Origin: Lewinellaceae bacterium
GTDB lineage: Bacteria > Bacteroidota > Bacteroidia > Chitinophagales > Saprospiraceae
Length of the DNA stretch: 64,000 bases
Direction: 5' to 3'
Assembly (NCBI GenBank): GCA_016716135.1
Contig: JADJWX010000023.1
Span: 1 to 64,000, forward strand
In this document: one piece after another, positions 34,150 through 43,215 of the stretch
Position numbering within the stretch: the first letter of the stretch is position 1
Layout of the letters: each line of letters starts with the position of its first letter
Notes under the pieces: model-generated
The model's input: only the letters and a program-made list of their open reading frames with translations
Databases searched by the model: none
Told to the model about the DNA's origin: nothing
Position numbers and translations under genes: made by a program

Positions 34150-36570
34150 CTATCCCCCGATCCGTTTGTTTATGTCTTCAACACCGGTTTTGCGCTGGCG
34201 TGCGCCTTTCACATTTTTGTTGCCGAAGCGGTAGTTTACGTTGAGGCGGATGGTGCGGCTTTCCCAGTTTCCGTTGCCGCGCATGTACAGGCCTGGTGTG
34301 AAATCGTTGACGCTGGACCAGCCGGCGGTATTCAGGATATCGCCGAACGACAAGCTGGCAGTAGCCTTTCCATCAAAAAATTGTTTTTTCACCCCAAAAT
34401 CCATAGCGCCCTGGGCTTTGCTGCGGAACACGGCGCCCCAGATCGACGGCGCGTTGAACCAACCCGAGAGTTGCAACGACCAGCCTTTGGGCAGGCGGAA
34501 GGTGTGCTCGCTGTACAGGTTCATCGACTTGAAGGTTTCGTTGATCTCAAATCCTTCGCGGAATTTGGCATTGAAGGAGGTTACAAACCCCGTCACGTTC
34601 CAGTAGCTTTCCCACCATTTTGCGAAAGGAACCGGCACACCGATGCTCAGGGAGATATTATTTTGGTCGGCAATGTTTTCATTGGTCAAAAAAGTGCGGT
34701 TGCCCTCCGTCGTGTCGATCACTTCGGTGAACAGGTCATTGGTACGGCTGTACCCGAGGGTGGTGTTGAGCATGCCCATAAACGTGTGCGTCAGTTCCAC
34801 ACTGTTGGTGAATTGCGGGCGCAGGAAGGGGTTGCCTTTTTTGTAGGCCAGTTCGTCGAGCCGGTCTTCGAAGGGATTCAGGTGGCGGTAATTGGGCCGG
34901 TCGATACGGCGGCTGTAGGTTAGGCTGAATTGATTTTTTTCGCTCATGCTGTAGGTCACGGCTGCACTGGGGAACCAACTCAGGTATTTTGCTTCGTTCA
35001 TTTCGTCGCCGCCGGGCTTCAAACTGGTCAGGTCGCCTTTCCAATCGGTGTGCTCGGCCCGCAGACCTGCCTGGAAACTCCATTTTTTCACCTGGATGTT
35101 GTAGTTGATGTAGCCGGCATACACCCGTTCGTCGTACACAAAGCGGTTGCTGCGGTCGATATCGGGCTCGGGGTTTCCGCCGATCACATTGAAAAAGTCG
35201 AAGGTGTTATCGGTTTTTACATTGGTCAGTTTGAAACCGACGCCGAATTTGCCTTTGAACAGCCGCTGTTCATAGTCGGCCTTGGCGATCCACATATCGA
35301 TATCAGTCGGGGTGTTTGTGCGGTAAATTTTTTCCGACAAAACCACCTGCTCCGACGGGTCCATGTAGCGGTTCGGTTGGTAGGAGTCGGCCCGGGAAGT
35401 GAAATCGCCGCGGTTGATATCCACGGTGAATTCCCTGCCCAGCGTATCGGCATAGCGGTAGTTCAGGTTAAAATTGAGATTTAAGCGGTTTTGCGGCTGA
35501 TAGTTGGCAGCCACCAAAACCGAGTCGATCACCGACGGGTTGTTCAGGTTGTAAATATCGGTATGCGCCTCATTCAGCCAGGGGCCGCGGGCATTCCGGC
35601 CGTCAACAACAAAACCGATCGTGTTTTTGGAATTGAGAAAAAAGTCGGAGCCCAATTTAAAATTGTGGTTGTTGTTTTGATCCGACATGACACTCGACTG
35701 GTCGTAAATATTGCCGGCTTGCTCGCGGTACAAATTCAGGTCGTTGTGCCAGGTACCGAAGTGGTTGGAGTAGTTGCCAAAGGCATTGACCCAGGTGTTG
35801 CGGTGATTCAGCGAGAAATTGCCGCCGCCTTTGATGGTTTCACCGGAGACAAACTCACCTCCGACAGAACCGTTTGTCCCAAGCGACCGGTTTTTCCGGG
35901 TACGGATGTTGATGATGCCCGCGTTGCCCGAGGCATCGTATTTGGCAGAAGGGTTGCTGATCATCTCGATGGCGGCGATATCCTCGGCGCGCATGCCTTT
36001 GAGCAGGTTCGCCAGGTCTTTACTGTCCATGGGTACATCGCGGCCGTCGATCTGAAAACGCACGGCATTTTTACCGCGCAGGCTGATGTTGTCGTTGTTG
36101 TCGATCACCACCCCGGGGGCTTTGCGAAGCAGTTCCAGGGCATTTTGCCCCTGGGAGTTGATGTTGTCTTCGACATTCAAAATCGTTTTGTCTGCGCGCA
36201 CTTCAATTACCGGGCGCCGGGCGACGATGGTCACTGTGCCAAGTTCCTGGGTGTTTTCCTGCAAGGTCATGGCTTCCAGGGTTTTATCACCACCGGCATA
36301 TTCAAAAACCGGCAAGGCGCCCTTGCCGGCGCCGACAAGATTGGCATTGATAAAATAACGCCCCGGCTTGATGTTGGCAAATTCGTACTTCCCATAGGCG
36401 TCGCTCACGCTCCCCTTGGCAAGGCTGGTGTCGTGCGCATGGTAAAGCAACACCGTGGCAAATTCGGCCGCTTGGCCATCAGCCTGTTGAACCTGGCCGC
36501 TGATCGTTTGGGCAAATGAGGTAGCGCTCAGCACAAACAGGCTGAACAGTGTCAGAAAGATGGGTTTCAT
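34150..36570 (-). CDS. Outer membrane beta-barrel / TonB-dependent receptor-like protein
   Basis: 806 aa, signal peptide MKPIFLTLFSLFVLSATSFAQ. It has a carboxypeptidase-regulatory-like N-domain (TISGQVQQADGQAAEFATVLL), a plug domain (VIVARRPVIEVRADKTILNVE-type region, ALELLRKAPGVVIDNNDNISLRG, VDGRDVPMDSKDLANLL-like motif) and a C-terminal OMP_b-brl_3 barrel ending NYRFGNKNVKGARQRKTG. There is no SusD partner, so this is the stand-alone OmpB-type receptor class often seen in this phylum. The ligand is unknown. A CATCTTTG box at 36641-36648 could be its promoter. Confidence 0.88.
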   Translation of the reverse strand: MKPIFLTLFSLFVLSATSFAQTISGQVQQADGQAAEFATVLLYHAHDTSLAKGSVSDAYGKYEFANIKPGRYFINANLVGAGKGALPVFEYAGGDKTLEAMTLQENTQELGTVTIVARRPVIEVRADKTILNVEDNINSQGQNALELLRKAPGVVIDNNDNISLRGKNAVRFQIDGRDVPMDSKDLANLLKGMRAEDIAAIEMISNPSAKYDASGNAGIINIRTRKNRSLGTNGSVGGEFVSGETIKGGGNFSLNHRNTWVNAFGNYSNHFGTWHNDLNLYREQAGNIYDQSSVMSDQNNNHNFKLGSDFFLNSKNTIGFVVDGRNARGPWLNEAHTDIYNLNNPSVIDSVLVAANYQPQNRLNLNFNLNYRYADTLGREFTVDINRGDFTSRADSYQPNRYMDPSEQVVLSEKIYRTNTPTDIDMWIAKADYEQRLFKGKFGVGFKLTNVKTDNTFDFFNVIGGNPEPDIDRSNRFVYDERVYAGYINYNIQVKKWSFQAGLRAEHTDWKGDLTSLKPGGDEMNEAKYLSWFPSAAVTYSMSEKNQFSLTYSRRIDRPNYRHLNPFEDRLDELAYKKGNPFLRPQFTNSVELTHTFMGMLNTTLGYSRTNDLFTEVIDTTEGNRTFLTNENIADQNNISLSIGVPVPFAKWWESYWNVTGFVTSFNAKFREGFEINETFKSMNLYSEHTFRLPKGWSLQLSGWFNAPSIWGAVFRSKAQGAMDFGVKKQFFDGKATASLSFGDILNTAGWSSVNDFTPGLYMRGNGNWESRTIRLNVNYRFGNKNVKGARQRKTGVEDINKRIGG

Positions 36571-36640
36571 TGCTTAATTTTTTAGTTGTAACGTAGTTTC
36601 CGTTCGTAGCAAAAGGATTAAAAATGCTTTGTTTTCATTG

Positions 36641-36648
36641 CAAAGATG
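36641..36648 (-). promoter_or_regulatory. CATCTTTG box upstream of the receptor gene
   Basis: One mismatch to TANNTTTG, 70 bases before the minus-strand ATG at 36570. The rest of the 436-bp gap to cvpA (36571-37005) holds AT-rich sequence and the cvpA promoter; no gene is evident. Confidence 0.35.
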
Positions 36649-36928
36649 CGGGGATTAAGGTAGTATGCAATGCATAGAACCTGTTAAAAGCATACACTTT
36701 CTATAAAAAGGACAAAACCGGCGACAAAGGACAGCCGTTTTTCTATGAACAGCCCGCAGTTTATTGCGATCAATTGCCGGATAAGAGGCAAGACAAGGGC
36801 AAAGCCGAAAAGGTTACAGCCGGGTTGCCGGAAATTCTTCCCCTGCAAACTGCTGCCGGTCGATCTGCACAAAATTCGGCGGTGTTGCGCAAAAGCGGTA
36901 TGAAGCCGCCACTACATCAAAAATCCCC

Positions 36929-36936
36929 TATCTTTG
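36929..36936 (+). promoter_or_regulatory. TANNTTTG promoter element (TATCTTTG) for cvpA
   Basis: Exact match followed by CACCCG, 69 bases before the chosen cvpA ATG at 37006. Confidence 0.5.
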
Positions 36937-37005
36937 CACCCGGAATCATGAGGCTAAGTCCCTCAAAAACAGGTGACTAAAATCAGTCGCCGCCGTCTGA
37001 AAAAC

Positions 37006-37668
37006 ATGCCGATCGATCTTATATGCATGGTTGCTTTTGTATATGGCTTCTGGAAAGGTTTTAACCAGGGCATTATCAGCACCGTTTTTAACATTGCCGC
37101 TTATGTATTCGGGATTGTGCTGGCCTTCAAAATGACGCCGACCACCACGAATATTCTGGAAAAGCTCTTCAATTCGGATAATCCCATGATGTTCATGGCT
37201 GCTTTTCTGATCAATGTCACCCTGATCATGCTGATTGTCCGGCAGGTCGCCAAAGGTTTCGAAAGCGTCTTGCAATCTTTGTACCTTAATATTATAAACC
37301 AGGCACTCGGTGGCGCCGTGCTGGGTTTTGTCGGCATCCTGATCTTCAGTATTTTGGTTTGGTTTGCAGATAAAGCCGGCATGATCAGCGACCAAACCGT
37401 GGAGGAATCGCGTACCTATCCCTACCTTATTGAGCTGCCGGGCAAGGCCAAAGTGGCAGCCGTCCAGTTTAAACCCTTTCTGCTCGATACCTGGGACACT
37501 TCCGTCAAATGGATGGACAACCTGGAAAAATACGGTGAAGAAAAAACCGGCGCCTCCGGTGATCAGCCGCGTATTTACGAATTACCCGACGACGGCAGCA
37601 CCGGCATTGAAGCCGAACCCGCTAAAAGCCGCCCGATTTATGAGGACAACGGCAGCGGGATTGAGTAA
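37006..37668 (+). CDS. CvpA family membrane protein
   Basis: 220 aa from the ATG at 37006 (MPIDLICMVAFVYGFWKGFNQGIISTVF), which gives the family's normal N-terminus; the upstream in-frame extension is basic and unlike the family. Four membrane segments in the first 125 residues, then a soluble acidic tail. CvpA is needed for colicin V production and for envelope integrity in enterobacteria; its role in Bacteroidota is not defined. Confidence 0.85.
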   Translation: MPIDLICMVAFVYGFWKGFNQGIISTVFNIAAYVFGIVLAFKMTPTTTNILEKLFNSDNPMMFMAAFLINVTLIMLIVRQVAKGFESVLQSLYLNIINQALGGAVLGFVGILIFSILVWFADKAGMISDQTVEESRTYPYLIELPGKAKVAAVQFKPFLLDTWDTSVKWMDNLEKYGEEKTGASGDQPRIYELPDDGSTGIEAEPAKSRPIYEDNGSGIE

Positions 37669-37912
37669 CCCGGGCATCTGGCCCGGCGATTTCAATGAAT
37701 TGCCAACTTCCCCGACCTGTTAAAGTTTTCACGTCCCCATGTTACCGTCAACCCGTGGCTGCCTTTCCTGGCGCCAAAGTGTTAATTTTTTTTGAAACCC
37801 GACCGGCGGGCCCTGTTTGGATTAAACGATTTCCGAAGTTGCCCGTCTGATGCTACGATTTTTAAAAACACTGCCGGGATCCTGGCTTCCGGCGTACAAA
37901 CCACTTCCATTT

Positions 37913-38881
37913 ATGAAAGCATACCTTATTAGCGGTATCCTGAGCGCAGGCATGCTCCTGTTTTTTAGTGCCTCCGCCAACGCGCAAGATGTCGATCCGG
38001 CCGACAGCACCGGCCTGCCCGGCGACCACTTCAGCCTCGAAGGCGCCATTGAACTGTTTAAAAAATCCGCATCGCCGGAGGAATTTGAAAAACTCCTGAA
38101 CACGGAAGATAACGGCGTGAACAACCTCGATTTGAACGAAGATGGCGAAGTTGACTACGTTCGGGTGATCGACAATTCCGAGGGCGATGTACATGCCATT
38201 GTTTTACAGGTTCCCGTCAATGAAAAGGAATCCCAAGACATTGCCGTTATCGAAATTGAGCGACAAAACGACGAGTTTACCATACTACAAATAGTCGGCG
38301 ACGAAGCCATTTACGGTGAAGAAACCATCGCCGAACCTTTTGAAGAAGAAGCCGGCGCACGGGAAGGCCGGGGTGGCCCTGCGGTTCAATTAAAGCCTTA
38401 CCGGATCGTCGTTAACGTCCGGCTCTGGCCTTGTGTTACCTATATCTACCGCCCCGGATATCGCGCCTGGGTATCACCCTGGCGTTTTGCCTACTACCCA
38501 ACCTGGTACCGCCCCTGGCGCCCACGGCCCTGGCGGGTGCACTATGTGGGCGTACGGCCCTTCCACCGGCACTACCATGTGGTGACGACCCACCGGGTTG
38601 TCCGCGCGCATAAGGTATATGTACCCAAACGCAGCCGTTCCACCGTTGTGCATACCCGTACCACCACCACCGTTGCTGCCCGCCGGGCAAATGGCACCGT
38701 TGTTGGCAAACGAACCACAACCACGACCACCACCACAAAAAACCGGCCCAATGGCAGAGCAACAACAAAACAAACAACAACGACAACAAAGGCCGGCGCC
38801 CGCCAGGGTAAAAACGGCCGGGCCGTAGGCAAAAAAACAACCACTACAAAAACAACCGTAAAACGGAAGCGCGGCGGATAA
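37913..38881 (+). CDS. Secreted hypothetical protein with EF-hand-like motif and basic Thr/Arg/Lys-rich tail
   Basis: 322 aa from the ATG at 37913, which starts a signal peptide (MKAYLISGILSAGMLLFFSASANAQ). Residues about 45-150 are acidic and include DLNEDGEVDYVRV, like a calcium-binding loop. Residues about 165-230 are Trp/Tyr/Arg/His-rich (YRPGYRAWVSPWRFAYYPTW). The final 100 residues are low-complexity Thr, Arg and Lys. Proteins of this layout recur in Bacteroidota, but I know no function. A cell-surface or DNA/polyanion-binding role for the tail is only a guess. Confidence 0.75.
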   Translation: MKAYLISGILSAGMLLFFSASANAQDVDPADSTGLPGDHFSLEGAIELFKKSASPEEFEKLLNTEDNGVNNLDLNEDGEVDYVRVIDNSEGDVHAIVLQVPVNEKESQDIAVIEIERQNDEFTILQIVGDEAIYGEETIAEPFEEEAGAREGRGGPAVQLKPYRIVVNVRLWPCVTYIYRPGYRAWVSPWRFAYYPTWYRPWRPRPWRVHYVGVRPFHRHYHVVTTHRVVRAHKVYVPKRSRSTVVHTRTTTTVAARRANGTVVGKRTTTTTTTTKNRPNGRATTKQTTTTTKAGARQGKNGRAVGKKTTTTKTTVKRKRGG

Positions 38882-38884
38882 AAG

Positions 38885-38948
38885 CGCAAAGGGCGAAGGG
38901 TATAGGGATGAAACCTATGCCCTTTGCTCTCCGCCCTATGCCCTTTGC
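38885..38948. repeat. Inverted repeat of GCAAAGGGCGAAGGG / CCCTTTGC words, second copy
   Basis: Same word composition as the element at 7828-7913. It begins four bases after the stop at 38881 and ends six bases before the next start codon at 38955, so it fills almost the whole intergenic gap. Confidence 0.7.
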
Positions 38949-38954
38949 ACAACA

Positions 38955-39566
38955 ATGGCAATACTGCTCCTCGACAATTACGATTCTTTCACGTACAACC
39001 TGTACGACTATCTCCAGCAAGCCGGGGCAGATTGCACTGTCGTACGCAACGACGCTCTGGAACTCCTCGCTTTTGAGCCCGGCGATTTTGATGGCGTTGT
39101 GCTGTCTCCCGGACCAAAACGCCCGCAGGATGCCGGCATGCTGCCCCGGTTGATCGCCGCCTGGAATCAGCGGTTGCCTATACTGGGCATTTGTCTCGGC
39201 ATGCAGGCCCTGGGTGAGTTTTTTGGCGCACGGCTTGTAAAATCCGGGCTGCCAATGCACGGCAAAACATCGCCGGTACGACACAACGGGCATCCATTAT
39301 TCGCAGGTATTCCGATAGTTTTTTCAGCAATGCGGTATCATTCGCTGGTGCTCCAAAACCTGGAAAAGACGCCATTAAACGGAATAGCTTATTCCGACGA
39401 CGGTACACTCATGGCCCTGGAACACCGGGAGTTGCCGCTTTGGGGCGTCCAGTTTCACCCGGAATCCATACTCACCGAATCAGGGCTGCAACTGATCATA
39501 AACTGGGTGGAATATGTACACCGGCGCACACCCCATCAACCTCCACCGGTATGCGCATCCTGCTGA
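38955..39566 (+). CDS. Glutamine amidotransferase, anthranilate / aminodeoxychorismate synthase component II
   Basis: 203 aa class I amidotransferase. It opens MAILLLDNYDSFTYNLYDYL, with the nucleophile Cys in ILGICLGMQALGEFFGA and the His-Glu pair in WGVQFHPESILTESG. It supplies ammonia to chorismate-using synthases in tryptophan or folate biosynthesis. No trpE or pabB lies nearby, so pabA and trpG cannot be told apart; a shared subunit is possible. The upstream gap is a dispersed repeat. Confidence 0.9.
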   Translation: MAILLLDNYDSFTYNLYDYLQQAGADCTVVRNDALELLAFEPGDFDGVVLSPGPKRPQDAGMLPRLIAAWNQRLPILGICLGMQALGEFFGARLVKSGLPMHGKTSPVRHNGHPLFAGIPIVFSAMRYHSLVLQNLEKTPLNGIAYSDDGTLMALEHRELPLWGVQFHPESILTESGLQLIINWVEYVHRRTPHQPPPVCASC

Positions 39567-39605
39567 AGGTTAGCATTATCAGCCAACAAGCAGTAACATT
39601 GCGGA

Positions 39606-40310
39606 ATGGAACGCAATAGCATTATCTGGTTGGGCATTTTTGTTTTACTGGCTCTTTTGGAACTGGTCGGTGAAATTTCAGGAAATCATACCCTGATCCT
39701 TTTTTCCAAACCCCTGCTCATGCCGGTTTTAACCATGTGGCTGGTGCGAAAAACGCCGGGGATTCGCCGGTTTTTCCGGCATACGATCATTGCCGGATTG
39801 TTGTTTGCCATGCTGGGCGATATTTTCATGATGTTTACCCATGGCAATTATGGCGACTTTTTTTTCCTGCTTGGCCTCGGGGCGTTTTTAGCCACACATG
39901 TGTGTTATCTCGGCGGATTTCTCACTGAAGTAAATTTGCGAAACGGCTACTTGCGGCGCCGGCCACTTATTATTATCCCATTTCTGGTCTTTTTAGCAGG
40001 TTTTCTGAACTGGTTGTGGCCCGACATCCCTGAAGGTATGCAGCTGCCGGTAGCAATGTATGCCACTGTTATTTCGGCGATGGCGCTAAGCGTCGTCAAC
40101 CTGCAAAGCCAGGTGAAAGACCTTGTTTTTACCAGCCTGCTCAGCGGTGCGCTGTTGTTTATGTTGTCCGACTGTATGATTGCAGTGTACAAATTCGGGC
40201 ATCCGTTCCCCGGTGCGCGCGTGGCCATTATGGCAAGTTATATTCTGGGGCAATGGCTGATCGTACACGGCGTAGCCGAACGGCTGCGGCATTTCCCCCA
40301 ACGCCCCTGA
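39606..40310 (+). CDS. Lysoplasmalogenase (YhhN/TMEM86 family)
   Basis: 234 aa with seven or eight membrane segments. YhhN-family features: LILFSKPLLMPVLTMWL near the N-terminus, LLFAMLGDIFMM, GLGAFLATHVCYL and SDCMIAVYKF. Family members hydrolyse lysoplasmalogens; in bacteria the role is not well known. Starts 39 bp after the amidotransferase stop, same strand. Confidence 0.87.
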   Translation: MERNSIIWLGIFVLLALLELVGEISGNHTLILFSKPLLMPVLTMWLVRKTPGIRRFFRHTIIAGLLFAMLGDIFMMFTHGNYGDFFFLLGLGAFLATHVCYLGGFLTEVNLRNGYLRRRPLIIIPFLVFLAGFLNWLWPDIPEGMQLPVAMYATVISAMALSVVNLQSQVKDLVFTSLLSGALLFMLSDCMIAVYKFGHPFPGARVAIMASYILGQWLIVHGVAERLRHFPQRP

Positions 40311-40356
40311 AAAGGGGTGGGATTGGCTGGATACACAAAATAGAAGTGAAGTTTTT

Positions 40357-41565
40357 TTACCCTTCGGCAGCGGTCTCCCCTGCTTTGCCCGATTTGTATC
40401 GCCGGACAACGTAAATGCTCCCGATAACACTCACCAAAAGCAAACCGACGGAGATTATTTCCGCCTGGCTCATGCGCATCCCGAATACGTCGTGGTGTAC
40501 GTTCACCCGGATTTTTTCAATCAAAAAACGCTCGACAGCAATAAGCGCCAGGTAAATAAAAAACAGCAGACCGGGTGCTTTCAGGGGCTTCCGCAATACC
40601 CAAAGAATCCCAAAAATCAACAGCATCATCACGACCTCATAAAACGGCGTGGGGTATACTGGCATAGACAGCTGCATGCAATACTCCCACGTGCAGCCAT
40701 CAATAGGCACACTCGACACCGGGTCGGTATGCGGCGTGTTGAGCACATTATGCGGGTATGTCGTCGACCACATCCAGTCGGGCAAAGCGCTCATCCAGTC
40801 GGGTTTGGGCGCCTGATTTACGATACCCCAGTCGCCGTCGCCGCTCATCTGACAACCGATGCGGCCAACGCCATAACCGGCGGTAAGTGCCGGTGCAACG
40901 GCATCGGCAGCCGGCAGGAATGGAATTTTGTGTCGAACAATAAAACTCACCACAGCAATAAAGCCCAGGACCAGCCCTCCGTAAAATGCCAGGCCGCCGC
41001 CCGAAAGCAGCGAACCGAGCGGGTCTTGTAAAAACGAATCCCAATTGTCGAAAAGGTCAAACACCTTGGCCCCAACAATGCCGCCCACAGCCGCCCACAC
41101 CGTCATTTCGCTGATGCGATCGTGCGGCCACACCTCCACCATGCGCGTTTCCGGCTTGGGTTTGCGCTTGCGCCAGGCTTCCCACCACACCAAACCGCCG
41201 AAAAACAGGGCCCCGCCCAGTGCCGCAGGCCAATGCATTTTCCCCGACAGGATGATCGATGCGGGATCTACGCGAAACTCGGCAAAATGCTGTACCGCAT
41301 AAAGCCCTTTCCCGCCGATGATCAGGCCGACCAGGGCGTTCATGCCGATATCCGTCATCGAAGCCGGCGCTCCTTCCGTGACGCTGACTTTTGCCGGTTG
41401 AAATACCCCGGCCCGGGCTTTGCGCCGCAGTTCAACGTAATAGGTAACGGCGCTGGCCAAAAATGCCAGGGCCAGAAAAAAGCCAAATGTTTTAAAAACG
41501 GACAGCCAGTTATCCGGCTCGGTGCCGATCAGAGCGTGAAACAGGTAAGATAAATCTGGATACAT
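40357..41565 (-). CDS. lgt: Prolipoprotein diacylglyceryl transferase
   Basis: 402 aa, longer than the about 270-290 aa of proteobacterial Lgt, as is usual in this phylum. Seven membrane segments. The Lgt signature region reads GYGVGRIGCQMSGDGDWG, and a C-terminal FLIEKIRVN follows. It transfers diacylglycerol to the lipobox cysteine of prolipoproteins at the inner membrane. A TACCTTTG box lies only five bases before the ATG, so the message is probably leaderless. Converges on the lysoplasmalogenase gene. Confidence 0.9.
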   Translation of the reverse strand: MYPDLSYLFHALIGTEPDNWLSVFKTFGFFLALAFLASAVTYYVELRRKARAGVFQPAKVSVTEGAPASMTDIGMNALVGLIIGGKGLYAVQHFAEFRVDPASIILSGKMHWPAALGGALFFGGLVWWEAWRKRKPKPETRMVEVWPHDRISEMTVWAAVGGIVGAKVFDLFDNWDSFLQDPLGSLLSGGGLAFYGGLVLGFIAVVSFIVRHKIPFLPAADAVAPALTAGYGVGRIGCQMSGDGDWGIVNQAPKPDWMSALPDWMWSTTYPHNVLNTPHTDPVSSVPIDGCTWEYCMQLSMPVYPTPFYEVVMMLLIFGILWVLRKPLKAPGLLFFIYLALIAVERFLIEKIRVNVHHDVFGMRMSQAEIISVGLLLVSVIGSIYVVRRYKSGKAGETAAEG

Positions 41566-41570
41566 AATGA

Positions 41571-41578
41571 CAAAGGTA
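41571..41578 (-). promoter_or_regulatory. TANNTTTG promoter element (TACCTTTG) abutting the lgt start
   Basis: An exact consensus match on the minus strand, followed by five bases and then the ATG at 41565, which suggests a leaderless or nearly leaderless transcript. Confidence 0.5.
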
Positions 41579-41616
41579 GAAGACGCAACCGGAATTTTTC
41601 AGGTAAATATGCCGGC

Positions 41617-42047
41617 TCATTTTGGCCCGGCAACCTCATACAACGACCAGCCGCCGGCCAGGCGCTGTAATTCCACAAGATCAAAATAGGTGTTTGCGTA
41701 CTCCCAGTTTAGCATTGGCGCCTTCCCGGCCCATTGCGCCCGCAGCCCCGGCGCATTGAACAATATAAAACTGCCCGCCGGGAACGTATCGTAGCGCAGC
41801 ACATACAGGTTCCGGAACTCCACCCCCGGCAGATAGGTTTTTAAAGCAATATCCACATCAAAGGCATACAACACATCCCCTGGCCGGACTTCCGCTTCCA
41901 GCGCCCGGGCAATTGCCCGTTCCATTTGGTGCCGCTTCCAAACCGGCCGGAAAACGTACAGCCCGAATGCCAGTTGGCATAGCAACGCAACGCCGATCAG
42001 GGCATACGTAAGCCGTTTGAAAAAATACATGCCGTAGGCGAAAAAAA
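41617..42047 (-). CDS. Membrane glycosyltransferase, C-terminal part in shifted frame
   Basis: Continuation of the gene starting at 43069. The true continuation begins around 42047 (FAYGMYFFKRLTYALIGVALL), with a last membrane helix, then a soluble tail ending LVELQRLAGGWSLYEVAGPK. The apparent ATG further upstream in this frame lies inside the N-terminal part and encodes an unlikely Cys-rich peptide, so it is not a start. Confidence 0.75.
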
Positions 42048-43069
42048 CGGTCCCAGGCCGGAAAAAGCAACAACAGCACCACCGCATAGGCCGGCAGCAG
42101 GTACCGCAAATTTTGATGGGACAACCCACCCAAAAAAAACAAAAAAACAAGCAGGCTCAGCGCAAGCAAGCGTTTGGTATACAACTGCACATCTGTTTTT
42201 TTGAACAATAAAAACAAACCCGGAAGTACGAGGCAAAACCCGGGATGCATCACCGGAAAAAATAAGTACACGGCGTTTGGAACAGTGTACGAAACCGTAC
42301 CGCTGGCCTGACTGAATGTTTTTTTAAACAGGTTCGGGGCCGACCAGTCCTGCAACAGGGAATGCTCCAGCGGGCTTGCCGGCGCCCCGGCTTTCAGCCA
42401 CCAAAGCGGCAAAAAAGCCAGCAAACCCAAGACAACAAAAAACGCCAGCACTCCAAAACGCCGCATCCGCCACAACTCCAAAAGGAGCGCCAACCCCGGC
42501 AAAAACAACAGCACGACAAGGGCATAACGCGTCGTGATGGCCATTGCGGAAAAAACGGCAAAACCGAACAAATCGCGCATGTGCATCCGCTCCAGGCAAC
42601 GCAACCCAAAAAACAAGGCCGCCAAAAAAACAGCCAGCCCCAGGGCATCCGACATAGCCGTAAGCCCCGCGCGCACGAAGTACGGCGCCAACCCCAAACC
42701 CAACAGACCGTACAGCCACCGGCTCCGGATATGCGTACCCGGGGAAAGCAGCCGCAGCAATGCCTCGAACAGAAACAGCGAAGCCGACGCCGCCAGCCAA
42801 CTGACCAGTTGCATCGCCAGTACCGGCGCCACGCCGGCCAACTGCAACAAAGCCCCGGCCAGCGGATAGCCCCCTGCAAGTTCCGCTTCACCCGGGCCGG
42901 CCGGCGGGTAACCCTCTCCTAAAAACCGCTGCACCAACACCTGGCTTTGCCGCAGGTACTCGTGCGCATCCTGCCCGTACAAGCCATTAAAATCCAAAAG
43001 CCAGGAAATGGCCGACAGCAGAAAAAAATAAAATACCGGAATGAAAAGGAGCAAGGAACGATGCATCAT
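41858..43069 (-). CDS. Membrane glycosyltransferase (GT39/PMT-like), N-terminal part; frame breaks at 42041-42047
   Basis: From ATG at 43069 or 43066 (MMHRSLLLFIPVFYFFLLS). Eight or more membrane helices and an early acidic loop GLYGQDAHEYLRQSQ, which matches the catalytic DxxxY-type loop of lipid-linked sugar transferases. At a T7 run on the minus strand the frame changes; after WDRFF the residues to 41858 are nonsense. With six T the protein would read on as FFAYGMYFFKRL and end at 41617, giving about 484 aa. Probably uses a polyprenyl-phosphate sugar donor. Confidence 0.8.
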   Translation of the reverse strand: MMHRSLLLFIPVFYFFLLSAISWLLDFNGLYGQDAHEYLRQSQVLVQRFLGEGYPPAGPGEAELAGGYPLAGALLQLAGVAPVLAMQLVSWLAASASLFLFEALLRLLSPGTHIRSRWLYGLLGLGLAPYFVRAGLTAMSDALGLAVFLAALFFGLRCLERMHMRDLFGFAVFSAMAITTRYALVVLLFLPGLALLLELWRMRRFGVLAFFVVLGLLAFLPLWWLKAGAPASPLEHSLLQDWSAPNLFKKTFSQASGTVSYTVPNAVYLFFPVMHPGFCLVLPGLFLLFKKTDVQLYTKRLLALSLLVFLFFLGGLSHQNLRYLLPAYAVVLLLLFPAWDRFFRLRHVFFQTAYVCPDRRCVAMPTGIRAVRFPAGLEAAPNGTGNCPGAGSGSPARGCVVCL

Positions 43070-43215
43070 GATGAAATGGAAACACAAGATCAAAAAAGAC
43101 TGAACTATATTTATTTTACGTGCCGGTTTAGCTGAAAAAACGGTTAAAAAACGCAATTTTCACCTGTTGCCCGGAATTACCCAATGGACGATTACCAAAA
43201 ATTCAACACGGTATA

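Noticed and set aside
42362..42922. Plus-strand frame of 186 codons rich in Gln, Arg and Lys
   Set aside because: It is the complement of hydrophobic membrane helices of the glycosyltransferase; the composition is a by-product.
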